64,000 nt of DNA from contig NC_088710.1 in the NCBI RefSeq assembly GCF_963576615.1, forward strand, positions 5,188,001 to 5,252,000. The letters are read 5' to 3'. Source of the stretch: Watersipora subatra (Eukaryota > Bryozoa > Gymnolaemata > Cheilostomatida > Watersiporidae). A model generated the notes under the pieces. The model worked only from the letters and a program-made list of their open reading frames with translations, was not told where the DNA came from and made no database searches. The translations under genes were made by a program, and so were the position numbers. Of the stretch, positions 1 through 12,623 are shown one piece after another (positions within the stretch are counted from its first letter, which is position 1; every line of letters starts with the position of its first letter).

Positions 1-91
1 CATATCATAGTGTATAACATGCTAAGAATATCGTATCATAGTGTACAACATGCAAAGAATATCTTCTCATAATACTGTATAAATATTTTAG

Positions 92-3000
92 TATAGCTCT
101 CTGGACACAAGCCCTTTCTCCAACTATGTTATGCACCCTTTCTGGAACTGGTTTCTCAAGGTATGTATTTGTTTTTAGTCTTATATTCGGTCCTTTAATT
201 GGTATATTTATTTATAGACAGCATTTGCTGGGACTCTATCTAGAACAGCTTTCAAAAAATAGATTCCAGTAGTTCTAATGTAGAAATTGAAGTCTAGACC
301 AGAGGATTCAGCTTTCAGTCATTGGTGAAAATGTACCGTCAAACATGGATAACTCGCCCACGGATAGCTCGAACACATGGTTAACTCGAACGGTTTCTTT
401 GGTCCGTTCCCACGTAATGATAAATTGCTATAGATAACTCGAACTCAACACTGTTAACTCGAACTGTTTTTTGCCCAACGACTACCGAAACGGTTGTTAT
501 CGCTTTAGAAAATCACTTTATTCCAAGCCATGGAGGTAAACCTCAACTTTTCGTAATTCATAAGTGTCGTTATTACCACCATCGGCAAAATATTTTTGTC
601 AACGACTTTTCGAAAGGTTTGGTGAAATTTGATTTATACCAAACATCCGCTTAGCGATCGCCCTTCGGAAGCAAGGAAAGTGGTATTCGTTAAGAGCAAC
701 ACTCCGAGGCAGTTCACTTAAAAGTTTTACGAGGTTTTACGGTACATTGTATATCACTCTATCACTCACACTTTTTGAATGGATACTTATTGAACAAACA
801 TGTATTCTGTGTTTAGGTCAAATGATGAATAGTTTTTCGACGTTGATTCCGTGTTGAATCAACGTCGGAATGTTGAATGTTTAAAACGTCTTAAAAATTG
901 TAATTAAACGTATACGTTGTCTTAGTAAAAAAAACTATTCATCGTTTGACCTAAACACAGAATACCTGTGTACATTCAATAAGTATCCATTCAAAAAGCG
1001 TGAGGGATATATAATGTACCGTAAAACCTCGTAAAACTTTTAATTGAACTGCCTCGGAGTGTTGCTCTTAACGAATCCCAGGTAAAGTAAGGTAATCTTT
1101 GCATAAACTTCAAGAAAAATCGGCAAAATTGATCGTGAGTAAAATGCTCTAAAGAAAAAGATGTCTTTTCTTTTGAGCATTTCAAAAATGATCAAGTTTT
1201 GCCAATGTAAATCTAAAAAACGTCCTGGCAATAACATCACCTCAAACAACAAACCAATCTCAAGTGATAGAAAAATCTCTATACTTTTTAATAAAAATTT
1301 TTTAAACTTTACATTAGAAGCATTTAATTTGAAACAAGCCATTTGTGCTTTTGATTTATATTATAGTTTGTATATGTACATGTATCTACTAATAAATAAG
1401 TAAATACATGGACTTGTGACAGTGCTCTGATAACTTGAACGCTCTGATAATTCGAACACTTGCTCGGTCCCGTGAAGTTCGAGTTATCCATGTTTGACTG
1501 TATTTTAATAACCACTTAGCTGCATGGCGATATATTAAAGTCTAATACCTTCCATGGTAATAGTAATTTGTAAATACCTGCTTTTTGTTTGGACACAGAA
1601 CAACGCCTTTGTAAACCAGTCTCTGGTTACTCTCCATTGCTATAGTAAACTTGTTAACTATTTAATAGTTATATAATATTATTTACTTGTGATTGTTTGT
1701 TATGTTATAAACTTGCGCGACAGAAATCTGCTCATGCGTCGGTGTGAATTATAAGCAAATTGAACTTCATAACTGTTACTGCCTTTGTTGACTTGTACGT
1801 GCAGGTTAAGTCCAGCATGACTGCGGGTTAAGTCCAGCATGACTGCGGGTTAAGTCCAGCATGACTGCGGGTTAAGTCCAGCATGACTGCGGGTTAAGTC
1901 CAGCATGACTGCGGGTTAAGTCCAGCATGACTGCGGGTTAAGTCCAGCATGACTGCGGGTTAAGTCCAGCATGACTGCGGGTTAAGTCCAGCATGACTGC
2001 GGGTTAAGTCCAGCATGACTGCGGGTTAAGTCCAGCATGACTGCGGGTTAAGTCCAGCATGACTGCGGGTTAAGTCCAGCATGACTGCGGGTTAAGTCCA
2101 GCATGACTGCGGGTTAAGTCCAGCATGACTGCGGGTTAAGTCCAGCATGACTGCGGGTTAAGTCCAGCATGACTGCGGGTTAAGTCCAGCATGACTGCGG
2201 GTTAAGTCCAGCATGACTGCGGGTTAAGTCCAGCATGACTGCGGGTTAAGTCCAGCATGACTGCGGGTTAAGTCCAGCATGACTGCGGGTTAAGTCCAGC
2301 ATGACTGCGGGTTAAGTCCAGCATGACTGCGGGTTAAGTCCAGCATAACTGCGGGTTAAGTCCAGCATGACTGCGAGTTAAGTCCAGCATTACTGCAAGC
2401 TATGCTAATCAGAATGTAGGAAAAAGCTTCTTTTCAAAATGTTCTCTTATTTATACAGGAAATTAGACTAAACCTTTTTACGTCAAATGTTGTAACTAAG
2501 CAATGAATGGCAAACGTCATGAGACTGTTTTTAGTTAGTTTTACTGATTGACTAGGAGTAAACCCGGCGCTACCTGAGATTTCTTTCAATACTAATCAAA
2601 TAGCCCGCAGGTGGATGTTAAAAAGTGAATTTGCCCAAAGTTTCAGTAAATTTCATCAGAAGTATCGGTATTCACTATCATTTGCTATTGCTTTTGATGT
2701 TTGAGGTGATCTGACTGCCAGGATGTTTCAAGATTAAAATCGACAAAACTTGATCGTGATTAAAAAGTTTAGAAGACAAATAAATGCCAAAATGACATCA
2801 CTAGTTGCTGTAGTAGATATCGTCTGTTGCGTTCGAGTTGCAGCATTACCTGTCTCTATTCTGTCGGTCACTTTACAACTATCGATGTCATTATCATACT
2901 TTCGCTTGATCTGAGGGTTTTAACCTCGATGAAGTTTTTTTGATTTTAAGCTTGAAATATTCTGGCAGTCAGATCATTTGAAACATAAAAAACAATCACA

Positions 3001-6000
3001 AATGATAGAAAGATATCGATAGTTTCTGAAATCTACTAAAATTTTGTGCAAGTTCATCTTTAAAAGGCTGGTTTTTAGAAACCGGATAAAGTTTTCAAAT
3101 CGAGTACTTTAGGCGACCTGGTGGAGGTACTTTGAGGTACCGACGAAATGTCTGTGTGAAGTTTGGATGGAATTGGTCAAAAAACGTGTAAACTCAGCGT
3201 TTACGCGGACTAACACAAACAATGACAAAGCAGAGTTTTGTTAATATAGCCTGATTTATATAGATACCGAGAGGTGGCAGAGGTTTTTTTCCGTTTCTAG
3301 TTACTCTTTGTTAATGATGACCAGCAAAATATTGCATGCGGTTTTAACAGCTTTAACATATTGCTAGTTTTCCAGGTTGGCTGAAGGCCCCATAATATAT
3401 CCATAACCAGACCAGAATACACATATATTCATATTGCATTTTATTTTCAAGGCACAGAACATATCTACCTATATTGCATTTTATAATAATGAAATAATGA
3501 AGTTTAAGATTTATTTTGACCGCTGCAAGTGTTTCTGCGCTACTGCCCTCTTTAAACCCTCCACGACTGGTAATAAATACACATCATTTGATCATGTGAA
3601 TATCATATAGAGTTTACTCACATCAAATGCACTCTGGTGTTTACGGTTCTAATATGAGTTAGCTGGGAGAAGAGAAGGCTTGAAACTCACTGGAATATGA
3701 AAGACAACTATTTGGTATTAAAATGTCATCTCTAATTCAATGTGTAACCCTGATGACTTTTGAGTAAAATTTTTATTTCAGTTATTCTCAGTAGATATCT
3801 ACGAGCCTAGAGTTGTCTCGCCTCTGCATATACTACACCATGTCATCAGTATATATCTTACCTATGTAAATTTCAAAGTTTGTCTTTTGCTTTCTGTTGT
3901 CGACGTGTCCAATTATAGCAATTAAAATCTTACAACGAAACATCCCGACTACTAGAATTGAACTCACTGCAATCGCAAGTATGCACACACTCGCACCTCA
4001 CCACAAGGCTAAGCCATCCTTATTTTATGTAGCTCATCTATGGTCTCCTTATCGCGATTAAAATGAAATAGTTACATTTTATTATGAATTGATTTTACCT
4101 TTTGAATTTTTTCTTCTTTTGACATTTTTCAACCATGATTCATCCTTCTTTATTTGTAATTTTCAATAGTGCCGTTTTGATTTCAAATGTGCCATTACGG
4201 TGCAACTGTAACGGGACATTTTCAATCTTGAATTTCCGGTTATCGCCAAGGCCAATCGCTAGAAATTGTGAAAATAAAAAATGTTCACATAGACTTTCTC
4301 GAGTAGGAATTGTCTCTACATTCTGTCAGACAAAGCACCATCGTGCGCTTCACTGATGTATTTAATTTTGATATCTCATTTTTACGTTTGTGCCAATAGC
4401 GACTATCGAGGGGTAACAGTATAGTCGTATTCAACATTTTGAATAGTAGCTTCTGCTGCAACAGTAGCTTTTTTTGTATACACATATACTCTTTGTTATT
4501 ATTAATTCAACATATTCATGATTTTTATTTTGTTTTTGTTTCAGTTTATATCAATCATTTCAGGTTCAAATCACTTTTCAGTGTAACCATAGCAACAAAT
4601 CATAGTTTATCTAGTCGTTACATGTTAATTATTTCACATTGAAACACCTTAAAGTTGTTTTAGTTTTTGTCTTAATTTGTTTGACCTGCACATAACCCTC
4701 TACTTATGATACGAAGTTTGAAAGTTAATATAGTAAACGTTGCATATGTTAAATAAAAATAAATTTTCTGTGCAAATACTTTTTTATTACCGGGCAATGC
4801 CAGGCATTCATCTAGTATATGCATACTTTTGATTGTCTTAAAGGTTTGCTAGTAATTTTAAAGTTTCGATTTTTACTCCAAGGTTTTCTGTTACTCTACA
4901 ATCCTAGAGAACTAAAATTACCTCCATTTTTATTTGTAGCTGGTGCCAAAGAATATTGCTGCGAATACGCTGACATTTGTAGGCTTTCTCCTTCTCCCCG
5001 TCAGCTTCATTATACTCTCTTATTATGATTATGATTTCTCCAAGAACTCCAACATTCCTCGATGGGTGTGGCTAATGTGCGCGTTTAACAACTTCATGTC
5101 TCACACTCTAGGTATGGATTACTCTATGTCATAGACTTATAACGAAGTATGGCTAATGCGCGCGTTTAACAACTTCATGTCTCACACTTTAGGTATGGAC
5201 CACTCTATGTCATAGACTAATCAGGAAGTATTACTAATGTGCATGTTTAATAACTTCATGTCTCACACTCTAGGTATGGATCACTCCATGTCATAGACAT
5301 CAGAAAATGTGACTAATGTGCACATTTAACAACTTCATATCACACACTCTAGGTATGTGCCATTCTATGTCAGAGTAGTCAGTGAGTGTGACTTGTATAC
5401 CCTCAACAGAGTGTCTCATACTCTAGGTATTGATCACTCTATGTCACAGACTTATCAGAGGGTGTGACTGTTGTACACCCACAACAAAGGTATGTCTCAT
5501 AGTCTAGGCGTGTGTTACTCTCTATTTAACAAACAACCCTTTGTTTTGGCTTCCATTTTTGCTTGATTTACTCTGCATGTTAAAGTTTCATTGGCTGTAT
5601 GAAATTTTATGTAAATTTTTCTTAAATTAATACTTGCTATAAATTTCTGTTGCTCTCAGGTTAACGACACTTCATGCTTATATGTGTGTGAATTTGTCCT
5701 ACCATTGAAGATGGAATCGACGGGAAGCAAGCTAGACGTACAAATACCAGCTCTGTGCTCGGGGAGTTGTTTGACCACGGTCTTGATGCCTGGAGTACAT
5801 CGTTCTTCGCTATGGCCATATTTGATATATTTGGGAGAGGAGAGTGGGGTGCATCATCTATCCATCTGCTCATGGTTCTTAATGCTATACAGTGCACATT
5901 TATATTCTCTCATTGGGAGAAGTACAACACGGGTGTACTGTATCTTCCTTGGGCATATGACTTAGCACTTGTTGTAAGTATGCACTAGCGTTCCGAGGCA

Positions 6001-9000
6001 TTATGGGTCTTACTGCAAATGATTTTTTGACTTTGGTCACTTTACAAGTGATTATGGTGAGACAAAGAGTTTCTGGGTCAGCTATTCACCTGTGAGCCAC
6101 TTCAAAAGATCTCACTTTCTAAAAGATTCCTTGTAGCAGCTGCCATCACGAAAAATACATGTATGCCTCAATCCTGCCGCACTTGTAAGAAAGTGTATCT
6201 CCTACAATATGATTTGTCAAATGTCAGCTGCAGTTTGTTTGCAAATAAAAACGGATTTTCAGTTGTTAAATTCTATTGCAGTGTTTTACCAAGTTAAAAA
6301 ACTTTGGCAAGAAAGCTTATCATGGCTGGCAAATGTCAAATAACACATCAATGTCGTTATTTATAACATAGTAAAATATCTTACATATTTTTATGACAAA
6401 TATAATTATTACTAAAAATATATAACTTAGTAGAGTATTCGAACTGCTCTAGCTTGACTCGCTACAATCATCCGCTGATGTCAAATGTATTTTATCGCTA
6501 TTATATTAAATTGTTGATTTCCATAAGTAAGCTGCATCAGTGAGTTTATAAACCTTATATATGTAATGTTATAAGTTTAATAATGCATCATCTTCCTCAC
6601 TTCAGACTCTAACAAAGGTGAACTAACATTGGCAATAAATTAGTAAACCCACCTTCGCCACTTCTGGCTAAAAAACGAAAAGGAATTTATTTCATGAAAT
6701 TCACAAGAAAATATAAAAGGGAAGTGTTGCAGAAAAAGTGGAAAAGGTTGCCGAGCACAGCTCACTATAATAGGTTGCTTTTTGTGTTGTTTTACCTATC
6801 CAGCATGAGCGTTACATTTCCTCTTTCAATGTTACATTCTCGCTGTTACTCTTTGCAGGGTATGACACTCGCCTATGCGTTGACTTATCTGTTTGGAGTT
6901 GAAGTCTGGCAGTATGATATCTACTATGAGGGTCAGCGCTACACTGTCGGATTTCTGCTAGAGTGCCTTCTCTATAGTAAGTGTGCAGCAGACATGTTAT
7001 ACAGCTCTGTTTGAGTCAATATAACACACATGTTATTCAGCTCTATTTGAGTTAATATAACACACATGTTATACAGCTCTTGAGTCAATATAACACACAT
7101 GTTATACAGCTCTGTTTGAGTCAATATAACACACATGTTATACAGCTCTGTTTGAGTCAATATAACACACATGTTATTCAGCTCTATTTGAGTTAATATA
7201 ACACACATGTTATACAGCTCTGTTTGAGGTAATATAACACACATGTTATACAGCTATGTTTGAGTCAATATAACACACATGTTATACAGCTATGTTTGAG
7301 TTAATATAACACACATGTTATACAGCTCTGTTTGAGTTAGTATAACACACATGTTATACAGCTCTGTTTGAGTCAATATAACACACATGTTATTCAGCTC
7401 TGTTTGAGTCAATATAACACACATGTTATACAGCTATGTTTGAGTCGGTATAACACACATGTTATACAACTCTGTTTGAGTCAATATAACACGCATGTTA
7501 TACAGCTCTGTTTGTTATTTCACCATTTATCATTTTGCTACTTTGCAGTTACAGTCCTTCCTCAGTTTTCAAATGTTTTAGTCCTGAACATATCAGAATT
7601 TGAACAAAAATTGGAGATTGTTTGCTGCAAATGCTGAGCAAAAATTTGGAACTCGGTTGGAGTTCCAAATTCCCTCCGTCAAGAATTATAAGAATGAAAT
7701 ACACGAGATATTTCTAAACTTGCTACAAAAATCTTAGGGAATTAGGCTAGGCTGCAAACTGCAGACACAGCAATACATTCTCCTGCCTAGCCTAATCTGT
7801 TAATAGGTCGTTATAAAGCTCACACGTATTACTGGCTTTTATAGTATGCAGTAAAGTAGTTTTGAAATTTGAACTGCTTTCTGGAGCGAACTGGGTCAGA
7901 ATCTGAGGTCAAACTGTGTAACTAGTGGCTTGCTTAATTTTTCATCAGCTGAATTTTTTTCAACTCGTACTTGAGAATGTTATTATCATTAAATACTAGC
8001 TCTTCTTTTTATATTCCCTATCTTATTTCCTCTTGTAGTATCCAACTATGCCATGAGCGTGCCCGTCTGCATATTTAATGTTCTGCTGTGAGTATTTCCT
8101 ATATAGTTGACATCTGTTGACAGACGTCTATAGTACAGCTACCTGCCTATACAATTGCGTAAATTCCTTAGAGAGAAGCGAATCTATTATACCTCCAATT
8201 ATTTAATAGCGGTATAATAAATTATTAATGGAGGACCTTCCGTCTGTCTGTTCATGAACTCCTATTGCTCTGGAGATGAACATTTATAGTTATTTGTGTT
8301 CTGAGATATAATAGCATGGAGTACGTGGATAATTATAATTGGCTTTCAAACATGTGTTATGTTTAACATTGAATAATATTGCTCTCTAAATTCAGAAGAG
8401 ATCAACCTTAATAGACTTCAGATATTGCTTTCTGTTACAATTGCTGTTATTATTCATTTGGTTTCTTGCATTTAAATTCTACAGTTACATTTCTACAAAT
8501 AATAACATTGTTTAATATATGGTATTCATATTGTATTTAGATAAGTATGTTTTTTTCAGATTTTAAGAATTACATTTTGGATCACATAATTTTATTCTGA
8601 AAATCATCTTGTAAACAATAAAAAACAAAATAAACTTTTGTTAAAATGCATTTACATATTTAACATGACAAAAATCGTGAGATTTGTACATTAGAACAAT
8701 GTTCTTTGCATATTTTTGCTCTGAAATCTGTACTGATAACAATTAAAATATGTATTTTTTTTCGCAGATACCTAAATGGGTTACACAGACTATGAATTTA
8801 TTATAAATAAAACGTTGAAGCATTGCACGAGTAGTTTGATAAAGGGCAGCTCTCACAGGTATATTGTTCAAATGGAATAGAGAAATTCTCATATCTATGC
8901 TGATTATGATAGTGTATAAATCATACATTATTTACTACGTTGTATAAGAATGGTGCATACGGGTCCACATTTCCTCTAGGTCATATAAGAATGGTACTGG

Positions 9001-10385
9001 GAAGATGTTACCTTTCACGGAGTCCATTCGACCCCTAATCCCTATAGTCCTATTCTTTCCACTTATCACCCTCTGGGGTGCCTATTCGCAAACAGGAATT
9101 TTAGAAAGCCACCCTCGTTGCTTCTTCCTTCTCTCCTCTGTCCTTTTTGCGAGCATCACGGTAGGTTGACAGACACTAAAGTATGTACGCAGGTAGCTTA
9201 CTTCCTGTTGTATCCGTACAGCTGTATTAATAAATGCTTTCCTTTGTTTTTTAGACGAGAATGATAGTGAACCAGATGAGTGGTACAAGGGCGCAGGCAT
9301 TCAACTGGCTTCTCATACCCCTCATTATATTCACACCAATCTGTACCTTGTACAATGTTGATGTCTATGAAGTTTACATACTTTATACATACACAGGTTT
9401 TGCCACTTTGGCCCACATCGACTACGGCCAGTGCACGGTACGTAATTGCTTTGAGTCCAATAGCACACTGCCTAAGATATTTGATGCTAAGCCTTTATTT
9501 TTACAGTGGGTAAAAGCAGATTTAAACCTTGGTATTTACAATATGTATTAGTCACCTATTTAAAAAATAGTGAAGGTATGTATTGGTAGGGCACCTTTCA
9601 GGGGTAGTATTAGATTTTGATTTAACTCATTTCTATAAGTTTGTGGCCCCGATATACCACCCCATAATTAGGGGTTTCATAGATATAGAAATTCATATTT
9701 TCAAACCTCTGGCCCTGAATATAGCCCAGGCCTTCCGCTTGGGACACATAGCATACAGCGTTTCTGTATGATTATTATATTGGCTCAACAATATGATGGC
9801 ACTAAAGATCACTGAATGATTAAAAGCCTTCGCATGAAAAAAATTTGATTTGAGCAACTTTTGTTGAAATTTTCCAGGCGGTTTTTTAGTAGATTTGGTC
9901 GATTGGTTTCCTTCACAACATTGTAATTCAGTTCCTTGGTCAGCATGCGTTGCATAACCGACAAGTTGATTATTCAAAGGCTTTTTATAAGAGGGCACAC
10001 TCTACTGGACTGGTAGTACTGATGTGGGGTGGCTTAGAAGTCATCCTGCTTGTAAAGCTCAAGCATGGCAACACATACCTTGGAGCATAAATACAAACAG
10101 TCATGCAATTTGCAGTTTGTAATGTGTGGTGTCCCTTGCAAGACCCCTGTGACAATAGGAAAATTCACCCCTTCATATTTTACCAGGATTGTTAAGAGCT
10201 ACGGGGTGTGTGCATCTATTTCTATTACTGTATCATGCAAAACTGAAGGCCACATTCTCATAAAATTCTATTGTCATCATGAAGCTTACCGATCTCTACT
10301 ATTTTAGGTAAAGGAGATCGCCGACTACCTCAACATAAATGTATTCTCTATTGCAAAGCGTCCAGCCAAAGACAAAAGAATCTAA
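92..10385 (+). CDS. SELENOI: Ethanolaminephosphotransferase (SELENOI/EPT1 family), 8 exons, 5' partial
   Basis: Family role: transfers phosphoethanolamine from CDP-ethanolamine to diacylglycerol (Kennedy pathway, ER/Golgi membrane). Exons: 92-160, 4940-5111, 5711-5973, 6859-6976, 8039-8087, 8980-9160, 9255-9437, 10308-10385. All have AG/GT borders and matching phases, giving 370 codons plus TAA. Exon 1 reads YVMHPFWNWF, a family hallmark. The CDP-alcohol phosphotransferase motif DGxxAR(x8)Gx3Dx3D is complete in exon 3 (DGIDGKQARR, then GELFDHGLD); its first D is split over the exon 2/3 junction. Later landmarks are SHWEKYNTG, LPWAYD, SYKNGTG, NQMSGTR and NWLLIP. The last exon reads VKEIADYLNINVFSIAKR and stops 7 residues later at TAA, so the vertebrate selenocysteine tail is absent. 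About 20 N-terminal residues should lie in an exon left of the window. Introns contain satellites, a Helitron and MITEs. Assignment is firm; exact enzyme specificity (EPT1 versus CHPT/CEPT) rests on recalled similarity. Confidence 0.93.
336..1500. mobile_element. pogo/mariner-like non-autonomous element with internal palindrome
   Basis: Terminal inverted repeats of 21 bp differ at one base: the left begins CCGTCAAACATGGATAACTCG, and the right end read in reverse begins CAGTCAAACATGG. Both ends are flanked by TA (334-335 and 1501-1502), the usual Tc1/mariner/pogo target duplication. Several GATAACTCGAAC-type sub-repeats follow the left end. Inside are two ~150-bp inverted arms (about 682-838 and 928-1083) around a small hairpin at 839-868. 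No transposase is readable; short ORFs in both strands are products of the palindrome. It sits in the first visible SELENOI intron. Confidence 0.75.
1804..2395. repeat. 22-bp tandem satellite, about 27 units
   Basis: The unit GGTTAAGTCCAGCATGACTGCG repeats head to tail with almost no divergence; the last three units carry isolated changes (GCATAACT, GCGAGTT, GCATTACT). Divergence only at the distal end and near-identity elsewhere suggest recent expansion. The array lies in the SELENOI intron 161-4939. The spacing is uniform with no unique spacers, so it is not CRISPR. Confidence 0.95.
2636..3050. repeat. Foldback repeat (inverted arms of a dispersed family)
   Basis: Sequence from about 2,636 to 2,740 (including GATCTGACTGCCAGGATGTTTC) is approximately the reverse complement of 2,947-3,046 (GAAATATTCTGGCAGTCAGATC). 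The loop is ~200 bp. A related, diverged stretch occurs at 42,660-42,800, sharing AAATGATAGAAA and TTGTGCAAGTTCATCTTT. The pattern fits a foldback MITE, but termini and target duplications were not resolved. Confidence 0.6.
3856..4815 (+). mobile_element. Non-autonomous Helitron, copy 1
   Basis: The 3' end has a GC-rich hairpin (CCGGGCAATGCCAGG) followed about 7 bases later by CTAG, with host T next, as Helitrons insert between A and T. The 5' end is placed at A|TC at 3856 by comparison with copies at 21,565 and 39,974, which share TTTCAAAGTTTG/ATCTCAATGTTTG-like starts and a subterminal GTCC(A)NTTATAGC block. An inverted tRNA-like stretch (AGAATTGAACTC) lies inside. No Rep/helicase coding is present. 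The element ends 124 bp before SELENOI exon 2. Hairpin and CTAG are seen directly; the 5' boundary is approximate. Confidence 0.68.
5068..5520 (+). repeat. ~80-bp minisatellite derived from the end of SELENOI exon 2
   Basis: About six diverging units begin with GTGTGGCTAATGTGCGCGTT and run through AACTTCATGTCTCACACTCTAGGTATGGAT. The first unit is the real 3' end of coding exon 2 plus its splice donor; later units are intronic. Each of the first several units keeps a CTAG|GTATG donor-like motif. Divergence increases toward 5,520. Confidence 0.85.
6996..7514. repeat. 36-bp minisatellite, about 14 units
   Basis: The unit GTTATACAGCTCTGTTTGAG plus TCAATATAACACACAT repeats from 19 bases after the donor of SELENOI exon 4 (exon end 6976). 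Units vary at a few positions (ATACAGCTATG, TTATTCAGC, one 3-bp deletion). The length is not in frame-breaking contact with the exon. Long ORFs on either strand here are repeat artefacts. Confidence 0.93.
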
Positions 10386-11270
10386 TTAGTGACCTAATAA
10401 TTTATTATCTGACCAATCATTATTAAATTGACATAATACTGTTGACAGGTTTGTCTGTAGATCTCACTTGTTACATTGTTGTCCATGGATTGTAATAAAC
10501 TTGGTGTGTAAAATTGCACTATTATTCTGTGCAGTATTTGAATGGAATGTTTTTCATCATCCCTCTGCCTATGAAAGATAATTACAGTATATTTGCCAGC
10601 AGTGTGGGAGCATGAGACATGCATATTTACCCCAGTATTAGACAGTGTCAGATAGGAGCAGGTGCTCAAAAGGATGGTGGATGAACATGTAATTTAGAAT
10701 TTTAGATGAAACACAACTTGATTCAATGACAGTGTAGATGCACTACATTTTATGAGGCTCACTTACACACGAAGCCTGTTTTCACATTCTCTAGCATATT
10801 GCTTACGATTGCTGAAGGCCAAATAGGTTGATGCGCTTGACCTCTCTCACTCGACTGCTAAGAAGAGCTATTCACTCCATCAATTCACCTCTTTCAAGTT
10901 GCTAAATGATTTATCCTTAATGCTATTTATGTACATGGAAGGAATGATGACTAAAAAATATTAGACAAAAACGAAAAACTGGAATGCTTATAATTGTCAT
11001 CTATTACAATTCATCGGGAGACCTTCGAGCAAAAGCAATGGTTTTTCTGTTGAGGAAGACTCGAGGTTTTCAGTCAAAACAAAACCTTGAGTAACTCTAT
11101 CTGATGGGGTGGCTGTATATGATGGGTTCGTGGAATCAGTTGAAGAGACTGGCTGTTCTCGTTCGGCTAAGGTTGTTAGCTCTGCCTTTATAAGCATTAT
11201 AGCGGTGGAGTACTGATCAGTAAGGGACTTGCAGTGGCTGTGCATACTTTTCAGCTCCTCCACTGTCTCA
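9845..11270 (+). repeat. Inverted segmental duplication, original arm
   Basis: This arm covers the last SELENOI intron, its last exon, the intergenic interval and most of the last exon of the minus-strand coiled-coil gene. It matches 23,081-24,562 in reverse complement over its length, with scattered substitutions and small indels. It is taken as the original because both genes continue outside it in correct frame and splice phase. Confidence 0.9.
10386..10996. other. Convergent 3' interval between SELENOI and the coiled-coil gene
   Basis: This 611-bp stretch separates the SELENOI stop (10,385, +) from the stop of the minus-strand gene (10,997). It must hold both 3' UTRs. I see no further exon. 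It is part of the segment duplicated in inverted orientation at 23.1-24.6 kb. A 91-codon minus-strand ORF (10,394-10,669) is also present in the copy (23,705-23,980), but this follows from the duplication and is weak evidence of coding. Confidence 0.6.
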
Positions 11271-12623
11271 TCATAACTCTTTGGCTTTTTTTTGCCAGCA
11301 GAAGACCTACAACCAAATATTAGTTTCTGTGTTATGCAATAAACACACTATACGCATGCAATGTACTCCAGCAGTGAGCTCTCCTATTAGATAGCTCCTG
11401 ACAACCTGCGTTGAGCTCTCGGGTGAAATACCTCATGACAAGCAATTTTTTTAACATGTAGTTGAAGTACAAAGGTGTTCTTAACTATTATGTATTGACA
11501 TAACTAAAAAGCTGTGTTTGGCTGCAGAGTTAAGGCAATGATTGGCTAGTCTGTGGTTAGCTAAGCCATCAATCTAATGTGGTGCAAATGCCAACACTTG
11601 AAGCTCACCATTGGACTGCTGCCGAATCTATTTTTAGCTGCTGTTCTTCCCATTCTAGATCGAGCCTATCACACAGCTCCATTTGTTCTTTGTACACCCT
11701 CTCAATGCGTTGTCTTTCTTGTCTGTGCGCATCTAACTGAGCACGCTCTTCCTTTCTTTCCATAGCTGTAGGCTGGTATGGCATTTCCTTGCATTCACTC
11801 AACGCTTTCCGTTGTTTGGACAAGATTACATTCTGCATGTAGCTGTGCCTACATTTTTGTCCGTAAAGGGAGACAAGAAGAGGTGTCTTTGGTTCATTTA
11901 CAAATAGAGGCTTTTTTTCTGGTTTTTGGGCAAGTAATACTTCATCCAGTTTGGCTTCAAGCAGAAACATAACCGAGCTGAGTGAAATAATTAAAAGCTT
12001 GGCTTTATCTGACTTACAATAACAAAGACTTACAATAACATTCTATCTAAAGTTTATGCTCGCGCATGTTCAAAAGAAACTCATACACGATGGAAATAAC
12101 ATACAGCATTTACTTGTAACACTAACATTCTCATTCTATTTATTATTCGCAAGTACATAAGATATTGCTGGCAATAGGAGTCATTTACTCGAGACAAATA
12201 GTTGCACCTCTATGACTGGATAAGAAAGTCTGTAAGCCTAATGTTGGTAGTTTAGCACCTCAAACAATATACTAATAATTGAAACTGAAAAGTGAACCTT
12301 ATAAAAAGAGAGTGATCGGTCAGACATTATTGTTTATATTTTAGCATATTGCCAAAAGTTTTGAATCATAATCAACAATCTTTAGTATGTTTATTCGAGA
12401 TCTTTCAAATTTGAACAACTTTCAGGTTTCGGAATTAAGCATCAATTTCTACAGTTTTTGCATTGATTATTTATTACATTTATAATGAATAAAAAATTTA
12501 TAACATATGCCTCACAGCAAGCCAGTACTGACCACGTGCACACTGGTGAGCCTTAATTGCTTCAACATAATTGGGAGGGTTAAGAGTCAGGTAATGCTCG
12601 GCTCTCCTGTCAAAGACATGTGC
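10997..12623 (-). CDS. Unrecognised coiled-coil protein, 3' exons
   Basis: I do not recognise the family. Three minus-strand exons can be supported. Exon A, 12,623-12,516 (AG before, GTGAGG after), reads ...AEHYLTLNPPNYVEAIK... and ends ...ARGQYWLA. Exon B ends at 11,609; its start is either 12,012 (phase-compatible with exon A, acceptor GTAAG) or 11,977 (better acceptor CACTCAG, but then another small exon is needed). Exon B encodes a charged helical segment rich in E, R and Q (ERKEERAQLDAHRQERQRIE), likely coiled coil. Exon C, 11,306-10,997, joins exon B in phase 2 through a shared TG|G Trp codon and ends with a Ser/Thr-rich tail and TGA. Upstream exons were not found before the Ty3-like insertion. 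Convergent with SELENOI; exon C is partly duplicated at 23.1 kb. Confidence 0.7.

Noticed and set aside
1804-2395. CRISPR array
   Set aside because: Repeats are contiguous without unique spacers, in an animal intron.
6972-7637. Tandem ORFs reading VILTQTELYNM-type repeats
   Set aside because: 36-bp minisatellite with a unit length divisible by 3; intronic.
10394-10669. Conserved 91-codon minus ORF, also at 23,705-23,980
   Set aside because: Similarity is explained by the inverted duplication and includes UTR sequence; no family resemblance or splice context.
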